Notes: a model not told the origin generated them from the sequence alone. DNA of 46,013 nucleotides from Streptococcus cuniculi (GCF_001921845.1 NZ_MSJM01000010.1:1-46013); one strand, 5' to 3'; shown: positions 1 through 7,802, counted from the stretch's first letter. Program-made: numbers and translations.

Positions 1-37
1 AACCCGAAGGTCGTAGGTTCAAATCCTGCTCCCGCAA
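1..37 (+). tRNA. tRNA-fMet, 3' part only (window starts just after the anticodon)
   Basis: Only the 3' side of the anticodon stem, the variable loop, the T arm and the acceptor strand are present. The T loop and the adjacent AACCCGAAGGTCGTAGG segment match bacterial initiator tRNA. The acceptor strand would leave an unpaired A at position 72, the usual C1-A72 mismatch of initiators, but the 5' strand is outside the window. No CCA is encoded. The anticodon itself cannot be seen, so the identity is by similarity. Confidence 0.8.
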
Positions 38-52
38 TTTGATTGTGGATAT

Positions 53-125
53 GGCTCGGTAGCTCAGTTGGTAGAGCAATGGATTGAAGCTCCATGTGTC
101 GGCGGTTCGATTCCGTCTCGCGCCA
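53..125 (+). tRNA. tRNA-Phe (GAA)
   Basis: A 73-nt cloverleaf with D arm AGCTCAGTTGGTAGAGC, anticodon GAA in a GATTGAAGCTC context and T loop GGTTCGATTCC. The acceptor stem pairs GGCTCGG with TCGCGCC and leaves one T-C mismatch at pair 4-69. No CCA is encoded. It lies 15 nt after the fMet gene in the same tRNA array. Confidence 0.95.
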
Positions 126-141
126 TTTTTTAGGAATAAAT

Positions 142-212
142 GCGGGTGTAGTTTAGTGGTAAAACTACAGCCTTCCAAGCTGTTGTCGCGAGTTCGATTC
201 TCGTCACCCGCT
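142..212 (+). tRNA. tRNA-Gly (TCC)
   Basis: A 71-nt tRNA with acceptor stem GCGGGTG/CACCCGC, anticodon TCC within CCTTCCAAG and T loop AGTTCGATTCT. No CCA is encoded. It belongs to the same array as its neighbours. Confidence 0.95.
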
Positions 213-245
213 TTTGGATAGTGTCCAAAAACCAAACACATGTTT

Positions 246-319
<74 letters not shown>

Positions 320-328
320 TTTATAAAT

Positions 329-416
329 GGAGAATTACTCAAGAGGCTGAAGAGGACGGTTTGCTAAATCGTTAGGTCGGGTAACTGGCGCAAGGGTTCG
401 AATCCCTTATTCTCCG
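329..416 (+). tRNA. tRNA-Ser (GCT)
   Basis: An 88-nt class II tRNA with a long variable arm (TCGGGTAACTGGCGC region), acceptor stem GGAGAAT/ATTCTCC and anticodon GCT within TTTGCTAAA. It is the last tRNA of the array and is followed within 10 nt by a terminator. Confidence 0.95.
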
Positions 417-422
417 TTGTTT

Positions 423-455
423 AACGAGATTATCGAATGATATTCTCGTTTTATT
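423..455 (+). terminator. Terminator of the tRNA array
   Basis: Inverted repeat AACGAGATTATC / GATATTCTCGTT (one mismatch, four-base loop GAAT) followed by TTATT. It closes the tRNA transcript before mreC. Confidence 0.75.
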
Positions 456-500
456 GTATAAAAATTTGCTTGGGTTGTATGAGGTTAGGTAAGATAAGAA

Positions 501-1331
501 ATGAATAAAGTTGCGAAATTGATTGTTGTAAGTTCAGTGCTCTTGGTTTTGTCCTTCTCTTTATTGTTTTTGACGGTCAATAAGCGATTGGATATTCCTT
601 ATCTTTCAAATGGTGTTCACACTTCTCTATCCTATGTGAACCGATTCCTTTCCAAACCCATTCGTTTTTTCTCCGAACAACGGGATGTGATGACAGAATT
701 AATCGAGACCTATGATGAGAATAAGGAATTAAAAGCATCTTTGGCTTCATTAGAAGGTCAAATTGCGGAGTTGGACACGATAAAAAAGGAAAATGCTAGC
801 TTAAGAGAAACTCTTGGGATGACAGATCGGTATGCGGATAAGCATGTTCTTGTCGGGTTGGTATCTGTGCGGACACCAGTTTCTTGGAATACGCAGTTGA
901 CAATTGATTTAGGGAAAAAAGATGGTCTGACTGAGGAAATGCTAGTGGTGGCAAACGGTGGTTTGGTCGGAACAATTGAGCATCTTTACGATGATGTGAC
1001 CGATGTCAAGTTGCTATCTAATTCGGATAAAGTGACTAAAATTCCTGTCAAGATTGCAGCAGGAAATACCAATATTTATGGTATTTTAACAGGATACGAT
1101 ACGGATACCAATAGTTTTATTATTAGTCAGTTAAATAGCGCCGAGGACATTGCAGTTGGTAGCAATGTTGTTACAAGTGATTTAGCTGGTGCTACGCCGT
1201 CTAATATTCAAGTTGGGAAAGTCAGATCCGTTAAGACCAGTAGTAGTGATTTAATTCGTGAGTTGTACGTTGAGCCGACTGCGAATTTTTCCAATATTTA
1301 TTCCGTTTTGGTCGTAGGAGATGGAAAATGA
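501..1331 (+). CDS. mreC: Rod shape-determining protein MreC
   Basis: A 276-residue protein of usual MreC length. It has a short cytoplasmic N terminus, one membrane helix at about residues 6-26, a coiled coil at about 62-106 and a C-terminal beta-rich MreC domain outside the membrane. In ovococci MreC and MreD work with the peripheral peptidoglycan synthesis machinery without an MreB filament. The stop codon overlaps the mreD start by four bases, so the two are translationally coupled. The Shine-Dalgarno sequence is weak (GAGG at 481-484). A possible but weak promoter (TTGCTT, 18 nt, TAAGAT) lies at 468-497, too close to the start to be sure. Confidence 0.95.
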   Translation: MNKVAKLIVVSSVLLVLSFSLLFLTVNKRLDIPYLSNGVHTSLSYVNRFLSKPIRFFSEQRDVMTELIETYDENKELKASLASLEGQIAELDTIKKENASLRETLGMTDRYADKHVLVGLVSVRTPVSWNTQLTIDLGKKDGLTEEMLVVANGGLVGTIEHLYDDVTDVKLLSNSDKVTKIPVKIAAGNTNIYGILTGYDTDTNSFIISQLNSAEDIAVGSNVVTSDLAGATPSNIQVGKVRSVKTSSSDLIRELYVEPTANFSNIYSVLVVGDGK

Positions 1332-1840
1332 AAAATTACGTGAAGTACATAATTCCCCTCCTATTGTTGCTAGCTTTTGTGATAGATGGGCAGTTATCTA
1401 CATTATTTATTAATTTGACACCTGGCATTATCACTGTATCGAGTCACTTTTTATTGATAATGGCTTTGTATTCCGTTCTTTATATTCCTACTTTTTACAA
1501 TGTTGTGATCTTTACGATTATTGGTTTCTTGTATGATATTTACTATTTGAATATCATAGGCATCTTTGTGACCTTGTTCCCACTAGCTGTTTATCTGATT
1601 GATTATTTCTATCAGAGTTTAAGGTTTAAACGAGTGACCAATCATATCATTTTATTAGTTGTCATCTTTGTGGTGGAGTTTGGGGCATTCTTATCTGCTC
1701 GTCTATTTGAAGTGTCCAATTTGTCCATGTTTATCTTCGTGGTCTATAGTTTGGTGCCTACCCTAGTCTTTAATTCTCTTTTATTATTGATGTTACAGCC
1801 TGTATTAGAGAAGTTCTTTTATATAACGAATAAGACATAA
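1328..1840 (+). CDS. mreD: Rod shape-determining membrane protein MreD
   Basis: A 170-residue, very hydrophobic protein with about five predicted membrane helices, which is the usual size and make-up of MreD. It overlaps mreC by ATGA, and the pair is a standard operon. It is the membrane partner of MreC in cell elongation. There are few conserved motifs, so the call rests on hydropathy, length and position next to mreC and pcsB. A strong terminator follows 11 bases after the stop. Confidence 0.92.
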   Translation: MKNYVKYIIPLLLLLAFVIDGQLSTLFINLTPGIITVSSHFLLIMALYSVLYIPTFYNVVIFTIIGFLYDIYYLNIIGIFVTLFPLAVYLIDYFYQSLRFKRVTNHIILLVVIFVVEFGAFLSARLFEVSNLSMFIFVVYSLVPTLVFNSLLLLMLQPVLEKFFYITNKT

Positions 1841-1843
1841 AAA

Positions 1844-1860
1844 TGTAATAATCGCGTAAT
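1844..1860 (+). promoter_or_regulatory. Likely WalR (VicR) binding site upstream of pcsB
   Basis: TGTAAT-AATCG-CGTAAT fits the WalR direct repeat TGTWAH-N5-TGTWAH with one mismatch in the second half. pcsB is a known, strongly WalR-dependent gene in streptococci. The site sits about 21 bases before a candidate -10 (TAGAAT, 1882-1887), where an activator would overlap a weak -35. It also overlaps the left arm of the mreD terminator. Confidence 0.55.
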
Positions 1861-1879
1861 ATTTTTACGCGATTTTTTT
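1851..1879 (+). terminator. Terminator after mreD
   Basis: Perfect nine-base-pair stem ATCGCGTAA / TTACGCGAT with a five-base loop, followed by seven T residues (1873-1879). It separates mreCD from pcsB. Confidence 0.9.
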
Positions 1880-1924
1880 GGTAGAATGATATAGTCAGAA
1901 AGAATAGAGGAGTTTAACGAACCT

Positions 1925-3109
1925 ATGAAGAAAAAAATCTTAGCAAGTTTGCTAGTGAGTACCATCGCTTTAACAACTGTTGGAAATGTATTGGATGTTA
2001 AAGCAGATGATACAGATAGCAAGATTGCAGCTCAAGATAATAAAATTAAAGAAATTACGAGCCAACAAGCTACTGCCCAAGCGCAGGTTGATGCAGTCCA
2101 AGCGCAAGTTGACTCTATTGTTGCAGAACAAGCTAGCTTGACAGCTGAAAACGAGCGTTTGGAAGCTGAAACTCAAGCTCTTAGTGCAGAAATCGAAAAA
2201 TTAGCTGGTGATATTGTATCACGCGATGAAGCCTTGAAAAAACAAGCTCGTAGCGCGCAAACAGACGGTTCAGCAACTAGCTATATCAACACTATTTTAG
2301 ATTCTAAATCAATCGTGGATGCTTTGTCTCGTGTGAATGCTATGCGTGAAATTGTTGCAGCAAACAACCGTATGCTCGAGCAACAAAAAGCAGATAAAGA
2401 AGCGATTGAAGAAAAACAAAAATCAAATCAAGAAGCAATCAATACTCTTATAGCTAATCTTCGTAAACTTGATGAGGATGCAAAGGCATTAGAGGCTCGT
2501 CAAGCAGAATTGAAAGTAGCGCAGTTAAACTTGGCTGCTGAAAAAGCAACTGCAGAAGATGAAAAGCAAGCCTTGATTGAAGAAAAAGCAGCGGCTGAAG
2601 CGGCAGCCCAAGCGGCGGCAGCAGCTCAGGCGGCTTATCAAGCACAACAAGCAGCGGCAGCCCAAGCAGCCGTATCACAATCACAACAGCCAGTTGTATC
2701 TAATGTAGTTTCGAATCCATCATCGGATACATCTGGACCTTCAGTAAGTGCTCCACAACCAAAGATTACATATGATTCAAACAATACTTATCCATGGGGT
2801 CAATGTACATGGGGTGTTAAGACGCTTGCGCCTTGGGTAGGAAATTATTGGGGGAATGCAGGACAGTGGTTGCATAGTGCCCAAGCAGCTGGTTTTAGTA
2901 TCGGTTCGACTCCTAAAGTAGGGGCTGTTGCAGTTTGGAACAACACTTATTGGGGACACGTAGCAGTAGTGACTGCTGTTAATGGAAATCAAATCCAAGT
3001 TATGGAAGCAAACTATGGTGGAGATGGCTATAATGCGGATCCTAGAGGGATTGGAAACTACCGTGGTTGGTTTGTTCCAACAGGTGTTACTGGGTATATC
3101 TATCCTTAA
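1925..3109 (+). CDS. pcsB: Secreted septum peptidoglycan hydrolase PcsB (CHAP domain)
   Basis: A 394-residue secreted protein. The signal peptide is residues 1-27 with cleavage after VKA. A long coiled coil covers about 32-235, followed by an Ala/Gln-rich stretch and a Ser/Pro linker. A CHAP amidase/endopeptidase domain spans about 280-394, with catalytic Cys294 in GQCTWG and His345 in WGHVAVV. In streptococci PcsB splits the septum and is controlled by FtsEX, which contacts the coiled coil. The protein is also known as GbpB, SagA or Isp. It is monocistronic, with a WalR-like box upstream and a long terminator downstream. The AGAGGAG at about 1906-1912 is the likely ribosome binding site. Confidence 0.95.
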   Translation: MKKKILASLLVSTIALTTVGNVLDVKADDTDSKIAAQDNKIKEITSQQATAQAQVDAVQAQVDSIVAEQASLTAENERLEAETQALSAEIEKLAGDIVSRDEALKKQARSAQTDGSATSYINTILDSKSIVDALSRVNAMREIVAANNRMLEQQKADKEAIEEKQKSNQEAINTLIANLRKLDEDAKALEARQAELKVAQLNLAAEKATAEDEKQALIEEKAAAEAAAQAAAAAQAAYQAQQAAAAQAAVSQSQQPVVSNVVSNPSSDTSGPSVSAPQPKITYDSNNTYPWGQCTWGVKTLAPWVGNYWGNAGQWLHSAQAAGFSIGSTPKVGAVAVWNNTYWGHVAVVTAVNGNQIQVMEANYGGDGYNADPRGIGNYRGWFVPTGVTGYIYP

Positions 3110-3162
3110 TCAGAGTAACTCTTTGGAGAAAATCCACAAAGTTTAGTATCATGTATAACACA

Positions 3163-3218
3163 ACATCATCTGAATGAGTTTATTCTATCGATTCTCTCAT
3201 TCAGATGATGTATTTTTT
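3163..3218 (+). terminator. Terminator after pcsB
   Basis: Perfect 16-base-pair stem (3163-3178 with 3196-3211, starting ACATCATCTGAATGAG) with a 17-base loop, followed by TATTTTTT. It is unusually long for an intrinsic terminator and isolates pcsB from the cassette that follows. Confidence 0.9.
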
Positions 3219-3303
3219 ATCTAACAATTGATAAGGGAGTCGTTTTCCTTATTATAAAATGTCGATAGAGCCTAGAGGAAGCCTTCCAATAGAAGTGATT
3301 CAA

Positions 3304-3332
3304 TTGACAAAAACAGGTCAAAATTATATAAT
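3304..3332 (+). promoter_or_regulatory. Consensus sigma-A promoter of the asnB cassette
   Basis: TTGACA (3304-3309), 17-base spacer, TATAAT (3327-3332): a perfect match to the housekeeping consensus. The transcript should start near 3339, about 200 bases before the asnB start codon. Confidence 0.9.
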
Positions 3333-3338
3333 AAGCGG

Positions 3339-3538
3339 GTGACTTGGTTATAGATATATCTTGATTCTTATGCTGGAGTCTTCATTTAGAACCGAGTGAA
3401 GTAGTCATAAGTAAAGTACGAGAAATGCCGTCTGAGGAAAGACGCTGTATTCGTGTTGTCCAGAAAAGGATTGTCTTTTCAGGATTTTATTTATTTTAGA
3501 GAAATGATTTATTAGCAGTTGTATACAAAGGAGTAAGT
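3339..3538 (+). ncRNA. Structured 5' leader of asnB with an attenuator-like hairpin
   Basis: Three hairpins can be drawn. H1 is CTTATG (3367-3372)/CATAAG (3406-3411) enclosing CTTCA/TGAAG. H2 is ACGA (3418-3421)/TCGT (3451-3454) enclosing CGTCT/AGACG with loop GAGGAA. H3 is CCAGAAAAG (3460-3468)/CTTTTCAGG (3475-3483) followed by ATTTTATTTATTTTA, which resembles a terminator. The ribosome binding site AAAGGAG follows at 3527-3533. No T-box signature was seen. The nine-codon ORF inside (3370-3399) lacks a ribosome site. A riboswitch or attenuator is an inference. Confidence 0.45.
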
Positions 3539-5362
3539 ATGTGCGGATTTGTTGGATTCTATAGCAATACGATAACGGATAAAAATGTCGTGAAAGAAAT
3601 GAGTGACCAAATTGCTCATAGAGGGCCAGATAGTGATGGCTATTATTTTGATAAAGGGATTAACTTTGGCTTCAGACGCTTGAGTATTATTGATTTGAAC
3701 GAGGGGTCACAGCCTATTTTAAATGAATCAAACGATATCGCTATTATTTTTAATGGTGAAATCTATAACTATCAAGAGATTCGGGAAGATTTAGTCCAAA
3801 AAGGATACCACTTCAAAACTCATACAGATACAGAAGTAATTTTACATGGGTATGAAGAATATGGTGAGGAAGGAATTTTATCTAGATTAAGAGGGATGTT
3901 TGCCTTTACGATCTGGGATAGCAAACAAGAAAAGTTGTTTGGCGCGCGGGATCATTTTGGTATTAAACCATATTATTACAGTGTTTTGGGAGAAGATTTT
4001 ATTTTTGGTTCAGAAGTTAAATCATTTTTGCGTTTTCCTAATTTTGAAAAGAAGATAAATGAAGAAGCTCTAAAACATTACTTAGTGTTCCAATACAATC
4101 CTTTGGAGGAGACCTTCTTTAAAGGAGTTAAAAAACTTCGTCCAGGCCACTACTATACTTATCAAAATGGGAAACTGGATATCAAGCGATACTATACCAT
4201 TAGTTTAGACTATGAAGATCTTACGTTTGACGAAGCAGTTTCAAAGATTGAAAAAGAAGTTGAACAATCAGTTGAATACCACAAAATTAGTGATGTAGAG
4301 GTTGGTTCTTTCCTATCTGGTGGTGTTGACTCTAGTTATGTAGTAGCGACTGCACTTCCGAATAAAACCTTCTCTGTTGGTTTTGACAACGAAGGATTTG
4401 ATGAAACCATGTATGCGAAAGAGTTATCAGATACTCTTGGCATTCAAAACTATTCTAAGATTATCAGTCCAGATGAGTTTTTTGAAGGTATCGAAAAAGT
4501 GCAGTATTTTTCAGATGAGCCTCATGCAAATCTTTCAGCCGTTCCGCTTTATTTCCTATCTAAATTAGCTTCGAAACAGGTGAAAGTGGTTCTATCGGGT
4601 GAAGGTGCTGATGAATTATTTGCCGGTTATAATGAGTATGAAGAAGCCTTGCCACAAAAAGTCTACAAACTTCTTCCATTCTCGTTAAGACAGTTGTTGT
4701 ACAGAAAATTGAAGGACAAACCACATTTTCGTGGTAAGTCTATCATCACAAAATATGGTCAAAAGGTTGAAGATAGATATATTGGACAGGCTGAAATCAT
4801 GTCTGACGACCAAGCAAACACCCTTTTGCAAGAGAAATATAAAAATTCTGTAAAATCAAGTGATTTAACGAAAAAATATTATGATGAAGTGAAAGATATG
4901 GATGATGTTTCGAAAAAACTATATCTGGACATGAATATGTGGATTGTTGACGACATTTTATTGAAAGCCGATAAAATGACAATGGCAAATTCGATTGAAT
5001 TGAGAGTACCCCTACTCGATAAAAAAATGTGGGAATTAGCTCGAACTATTCCAGTCAAACATAAGGTTAATGGAACAACAACTAAGTATGCCTTCCGAAG
5101 AGCGGCTAAAAATAAATTACCAGAAAGCTGGGCTAAGAGAAGAAAACTTGGTTTTGTTGTACCGTTTGTCAATTGGATTAAGGAAGAAAGATACTATAAT
5201 ATCGTTAAGGAGACCTTCAACAAGGACTTTGTAGGTGAGTTCTTTGATGTTGAACAAATCAATGGTCTATTGGATGATCACTACAATAATGTAGAAAATA
5301 ATGGTCGTAAGGTGTATACTATTTATGCATTTCTAAAGTGGTATGAACAGTATTTTAATTAG
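3539..5362 (+). CDS. asnB: Class B asparagine synthase (glutamine-hydrolysing), likely cell-wall D-Asp amidating type (AsnH-like)
   Basis: A 607-residue two-domain amidotransferase. The N-terminal glutaminase domain begins with the nucleophile Cys2 (MCGFVGFYS) and carries RGPD, GEIYNY and the RGMFAFTIWD stretch. The C-terminal synthetase domain has the PP-loop SGGVDSS at 260-266 and the SGEGADELFAGY motif. Generic AsnB makes asparagine from aspartate. Here it is followed by an ATP-grasp ligase and an aspartate racemase, the same set of functions that builds and amidates D-Asp cross-bridges in lactococci and enterococci, where AsnH amidates wall-bound D-Asp. I infer that role. The ribosome site AAAGGAG is six bases upstream. 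The base composition looks more A+T-rich than in the pur genes. Confidence 0.85.
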   Translation: MCGFVGFYSNTITDKNVVKEMSDQIAHRGPDSDGYYFDKGINFGFRRLSIIDLNEGSQPILNESNDIAIIFNGEIYNYQEIREDLVQKGYHFKTHTDTEVILHGYEEYGEEGILSRLRGMFAFTIWDSKQEKLFGARDHFGIKPYYYSVLGEDFIFGSEVKSFLRFPNFEKKINEEALKHYLVFQYNPLEETFFKGVKKLRPGHYYTYQNGKLDIKRYYTISLDYEDLTFDEAVSKIEKEVEQSVEYHKISDVEVGSFLSGGVDSSYVVATALPNKTFSVGFDNEGFDETMYAKELSDTLGIQNYSKIISPDEFFEGIEKVQYFSDEPHANLSAVPLYFLSKLASKQVKVVLSGEGADELFAGYNEYEEALPQKVYKLLPFSLRQLLYRKLKDKPHFRGKSIITKYGQKVEDRYIGQAEIMSDDQANTLLQEKYKNSVKSSDLTKKYYDEVKDMDDVSKKLYLDMNMWIVDDILLKADKMTMANSIELRVPLLDKKMWELARTIPVKHKVNGTTTKYAFRRAAKNKLPESWAKRRKLGFVVPFVNWIKEERYYNIVKETFNKDFVGEFFDVEQINGLLDDHYNNVENNGRKVYTIYAFLKWYEQYFN

Positions 5363-5477
5363 GAAGAAATTTGAACGTGAATAAGATGATTTCATTTCCT
5401 AAATTTTAAGCAGTTGAAAAGCTAAGATTTTTAAGATGAGGGACTCTTTCCTGCAAGAATGTGAGACTCCCTATCCT

Positions 5478-5567
5478 AACTCCCCTTTCCGTACACAAGT
5501 GAGCCGTTTATTGAAGGAGAATTTACGTGCTTTTAGTAGTTACTTGTGTTTGGAAGAAAGGGGTGTT
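5478..5567 (+). repeat. Long imperfect hairpin between asnB and the ATP-grasp gene
   Basis: Outer arms AACTCCCCTTTC (5478-5489) and GAAAGGGGTGTT (5556-5567) pair with one mismatch. Inner arms ACACAAGT (5493-5500) and ACTTGTGT (5542-5549) pair perfectly. The 3' arm runs into TTTTGATAA, so it could act as a partial terminator or processing site that sets the ratio of asnB to the downstream genes. No ORF was found in the 232-base gap. Confidence 0.6.
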
Positions 5568-5594
5568 TTGATAAACATGTAAGGAATGATAGAT

Positions 5595-6785
5595 ATGAAC
5601 AAAGCGGTTGTTTTAGGGTGTAATTATTATATCGGTTTAAGTATTATAAGATGTTTGGGAAGAGAAGGAGTAGATGTTGTAGCATGTGATTATGATTTTA
5701 AAGATTCCTACGGTGCAAAGTCAACATATATCCGTGAATTTTTGCAAGTGGCGAATTTCAATGAAAATGAGCAACAAACCTTATCAGATTTGATTGAGTA
5801 TGGGAAGCATCAAGCTGAAAAACCGGTACTATTGCCTTCTCACGATAAATATGTTGAGTTTATTGATCGCTATTATGATGAACTAGAGGAATATTATTTA
5901 ATCAGTCAAGCTAAGGGGCTCAACAGCCAGCTATTGGACAAATGGGTGCTACATGATATTGCTCACCAACATGGAGTGAGAGTTCCTGCTACTATCCATT
6001 CGCAAGATGAGCAGCTATTCGAAAGAGTTGTGAACGAACTTGGTTTTCCTTGTATTATTAAGCCCTTTGATACAGTCGTATTTACAAAAATCTTCAGAAA
6101 TAAGGTATTTATTTGCCACAATGAAGATGAATTGAAGAGTGGTATTCAGAAAGCAAAAGAGAATAACATAGATGTCTTTGTGCAAGAAATCATTCCAGGA
6201 TTTGATGACTGCATGTTAACTTACGATTTTCATATTGATCGAACTGGAAAGACAAGCCACTACATGACAGCTCAAAAACAGCGTCAGTGGCCGATTAACT
6301 TTGGTGCTTCTGTTTTTACAATTCAAAAATATAATCAGAAATTGGTAGATATTTCTAAACCATTTTTGGAAGCGATTGGGTATAGAGGATTTGGAGAAAT
6401 TGAATTTAAACAGCATGACAAAACTGGGGAAATTTATCTCATTGAAATCAATGCTCGGACAACCAACTTTAATCATATGATTTATAAGGTGGGCCTCAAC
6501 ATGCCTTATATTGCCTATCTTGATTTGACGGGACAGTTGAAGGAATCAGATTACAAATATATTGACTATAATACAAATTATGCCTTTATTTATGGATTTG
6601 AGGATGTGGTTGCCATCTGGCATTACTGGAAGACAGGTCAAGTGGGACTTCTGAAATCCTTAAAAATTTCTTTTTCTAAAAAATGGGCTCCAGCCATCTT
6701 TTCAATATCAGACATCAGGCCATGGCTTTTCTTTAACCAAAAGTTACTTGGAAAAGTAGTCAATAAAATGTTCAGGAGGAAATAA
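5595..6785 (+). CDS. ATP-grasp carboxylate-amine ligase, likely peptidoglycan D-aspartate ligase
   Basis: A 396-residue protein with a Rossmann-like N-terminal preATP domain (about 1-110, VVLGCNYYIGLSI). The ATP-grasp fold follows: nucleotide-binding Lys in FPCIIKPFD, a VQEIIPG strand, and metal-binding acidic residues E268/E270 with E284-I-N-A-R288. The architecture resembles the D-Asp ligase (Aslfm type) that adds D-Asp to the side-chain amine of Lys in the stem peptide. The substrate is inferred from the adjacent aspartate racemase and asparagine synthase. I chose the ATG at 5595 because AAGGA at 5581-5585 abuts an earlier in-frame ATG (5586) but is nine bases from this one. The stop overlaps the racemase start by one base (TAATG). 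Confidence 0.75.
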   Translation: MNKAVVLGCNYYIGLSIIRCLGREGVDVVACDYDFKDSYGAKSTYIREFLQVANFNENEQQTLSDLIEYGKHQAEKPVLLPSHDKYVEFIDRYYDELEEYYLISQAKGLNSQLLDKWVLHDIAHQHGVRVPATIHSQDEQLFERVVNELGFPCIIKPFDTVVFTKIFRNKVFICHNEDELKSGIQKAKENNIDVFVQEIIPGFDDCMLTYDFHIDRTGKTSHYMTAQKQRQWPINFGASVFTIQKYNQKLVDISKPFLEAIGYRGFGEIEFKQHDKTGEIYLIEINARTTNFNHMIYKVGLNMPYIAYLDLTGQLKESDYKYIDYNTNYAFIYGFEDVVAIWHYWKTGQVGLLKSLKISFSKKWAPAIFSISDIRPWLFFNQKLLGKVVNKMFRRK

Positions 6786-7471
6786 TGTATAAATTAGGGA
6801 TTATAGGAGGCATGGGCCCCTTAGCGACTGTAAGATTTTATGAAAAAATAGTGTTACAGACAGAAGCGAAGAAAGATAACGATCATATTGATTTGGTCGT
6901 CTTAAATCATGCTACTATACCTGATCGAACTACATGCATTATAGAAGAACAAGGTGAGGAATTCCTAGAAGCTATCAAGGAAGATTTTGAAAAGCTGGAA
7001 CAATTAGGAGTGGATACAGTAGCCATCCCTTGTAATACCAGTCATTATTATTTTGAAGAATTTAGCCAATTTACAGACTTGCAAATCATCAATATGATTG
7101 AAGAAACGGTTTTAGAAGTGAAAAAAAGAGGTAATAGTACGATTGTCGTTTTTGGAACAGTTGGGACCGTGACTTCTAAAGTCTATGACAAATATGCCGC
7201 CAAGCATGGTATACAGGTACAGCCTCTTTCGTCAGAAGATATGTATAAAGTGGCAGATATCATTTATGGAATCAAAGCGACAAACAATTTAGAAACAGAT
7301 CAATTTGAAGACATTTTAAAGCGGTATTGTACAGATGATATTGTGGGCGTTATTGCTTGTACAGAATTGAGTTTATTAGCGATTAATGAAGAGATTAATA
7401 CCATTGATGCTATGGATGTTCTAGTTGAAAAGAGTATTATTCGCAGTGGAAAAAGGTTAAAAACGCTGTAG
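6785..7471 (+). CDS. racD: Aspartate/glutamate racemase family protein, likely aspartate racemase
   Basis: A 228-residue PLP-independent racemase with GGMGP at the N terminus. Its two catalytic cysteines are Cys83 in PCNTSH and Cys192 in ACTE. Both are present, so it should be a true racemase that interconverts L- and D-aspartate by a two-base mechanism. It is shorter than MurI and lacks that family's DSG start, which makes glutamate racemase unlikely. It is translated right after the ATP-grasp gene (one-base overlap, AGGAGGA four bases upstream) and would supply the D-Asp for that ligase. A terminator and a repeat element follow. Confidence 0.8.
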   Translation: MYKLGIIGGMGPLATVRFYEKIVLQTEAKKDNDHIDLVVLNHATIPDRTTCIIEEQGEEFLEAIKEDFEKLEQLGVDTVAIPCNTSHYYFEEFSQFTDLQIINMIEETVLEVKKRGNSTIVVFGTVGTVTSKVYDKYAAKHGIQVQPLSSEDMYKVADIIYGIKATNNLETDQFEDILKRYCTDDIVGVIACTELSLLAINEEINTIDAMDVLVEKSIIRSGKRLKTL

Positions 7472-7522
7472 TTCTATATAGTTACTCTTATGATTAGATT
7501 GCAAATGAGCCAAAAATGTTGT

Positions 7523-7736
7523 AGGGGTTGGGACAGAAGTACCCAACCTCCTTATTTTTATAGTTTGAGCAGGTTGACGTATATATTAACAGTCTAGTAG
7601 ACTGTTAATACCCGAGCCTAGAAACTCGAAAGCGAAGATAGTCAGGGGAGTAACTGTTGATACCTAATCCTAGAAACTAGAGAGTGAGGTCTACGAAATC
7701 GAACTCTTATGAGTTACCGATTTCTGTCCCACTCCT
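7523..7736. repeat. Repeat element of about 214 bp with inverted ends and nested palindromes
   Basis: The ends are imperfect inverted repeats (AGGGGTTGGGACAGAA at 7523-7538; TTCTGTCCCACTCCT at 7722-7736). Just inside the left end GGTTGGG/CCCAACC forms a hairpin followed by TCCTTATTTTTA that can terminate the racD transcript. A 25-base near-perfect palindrome centres on 7597 (TTAACAGTCTA-G-TAGACTGTTAA). Two related segments each contain CCTAGAAACT, near 7617 and 7670. I recall similar wording from other streptococcal intergenic regions but cannot name a family. There is no coding potential. Confidence 0.6.
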
Positions 7737-7744
7737 ATTTTTGA

Positions 7745-7773
7745 TTGAAAATTGTCTTAAAAAGGGTTAAAAT
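7745..7773 (+). promoter_or_regulatory. Promoter of prs
   Basis: TTGAAA (7745-7750), 17-base spacer, TAAAAT (7768-7773). It lies about 30 bases before the start codon and just right of the repeat element. The ribosome site AGGAGG follows at 7792-7797. Confidence 0.65.
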
Positions 7774-7802
7774 AGTAAGGTAGAAATAAATAGGAGGCTG
7801 TC

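Noticed and set aside
3370..3399. Nine-codon ORF (MLESSFRTE) in the asnB leader as a leader peptide
   Set aside because: It has no ribosome binding site and no run of Asp, Asn or Gln codons, so there is no basis for a translation-based attenuator.
3339..3538. T-box riboswitch before asnB
   Set aside because: The conserved antiterminator wording (TGGNACCGCG) is absent.
5379..5409. Short GTG-initiated frame after asnB
   Set aside because: Ten codons, unclear start and no family; more likely chance in an A+T-rich gap.
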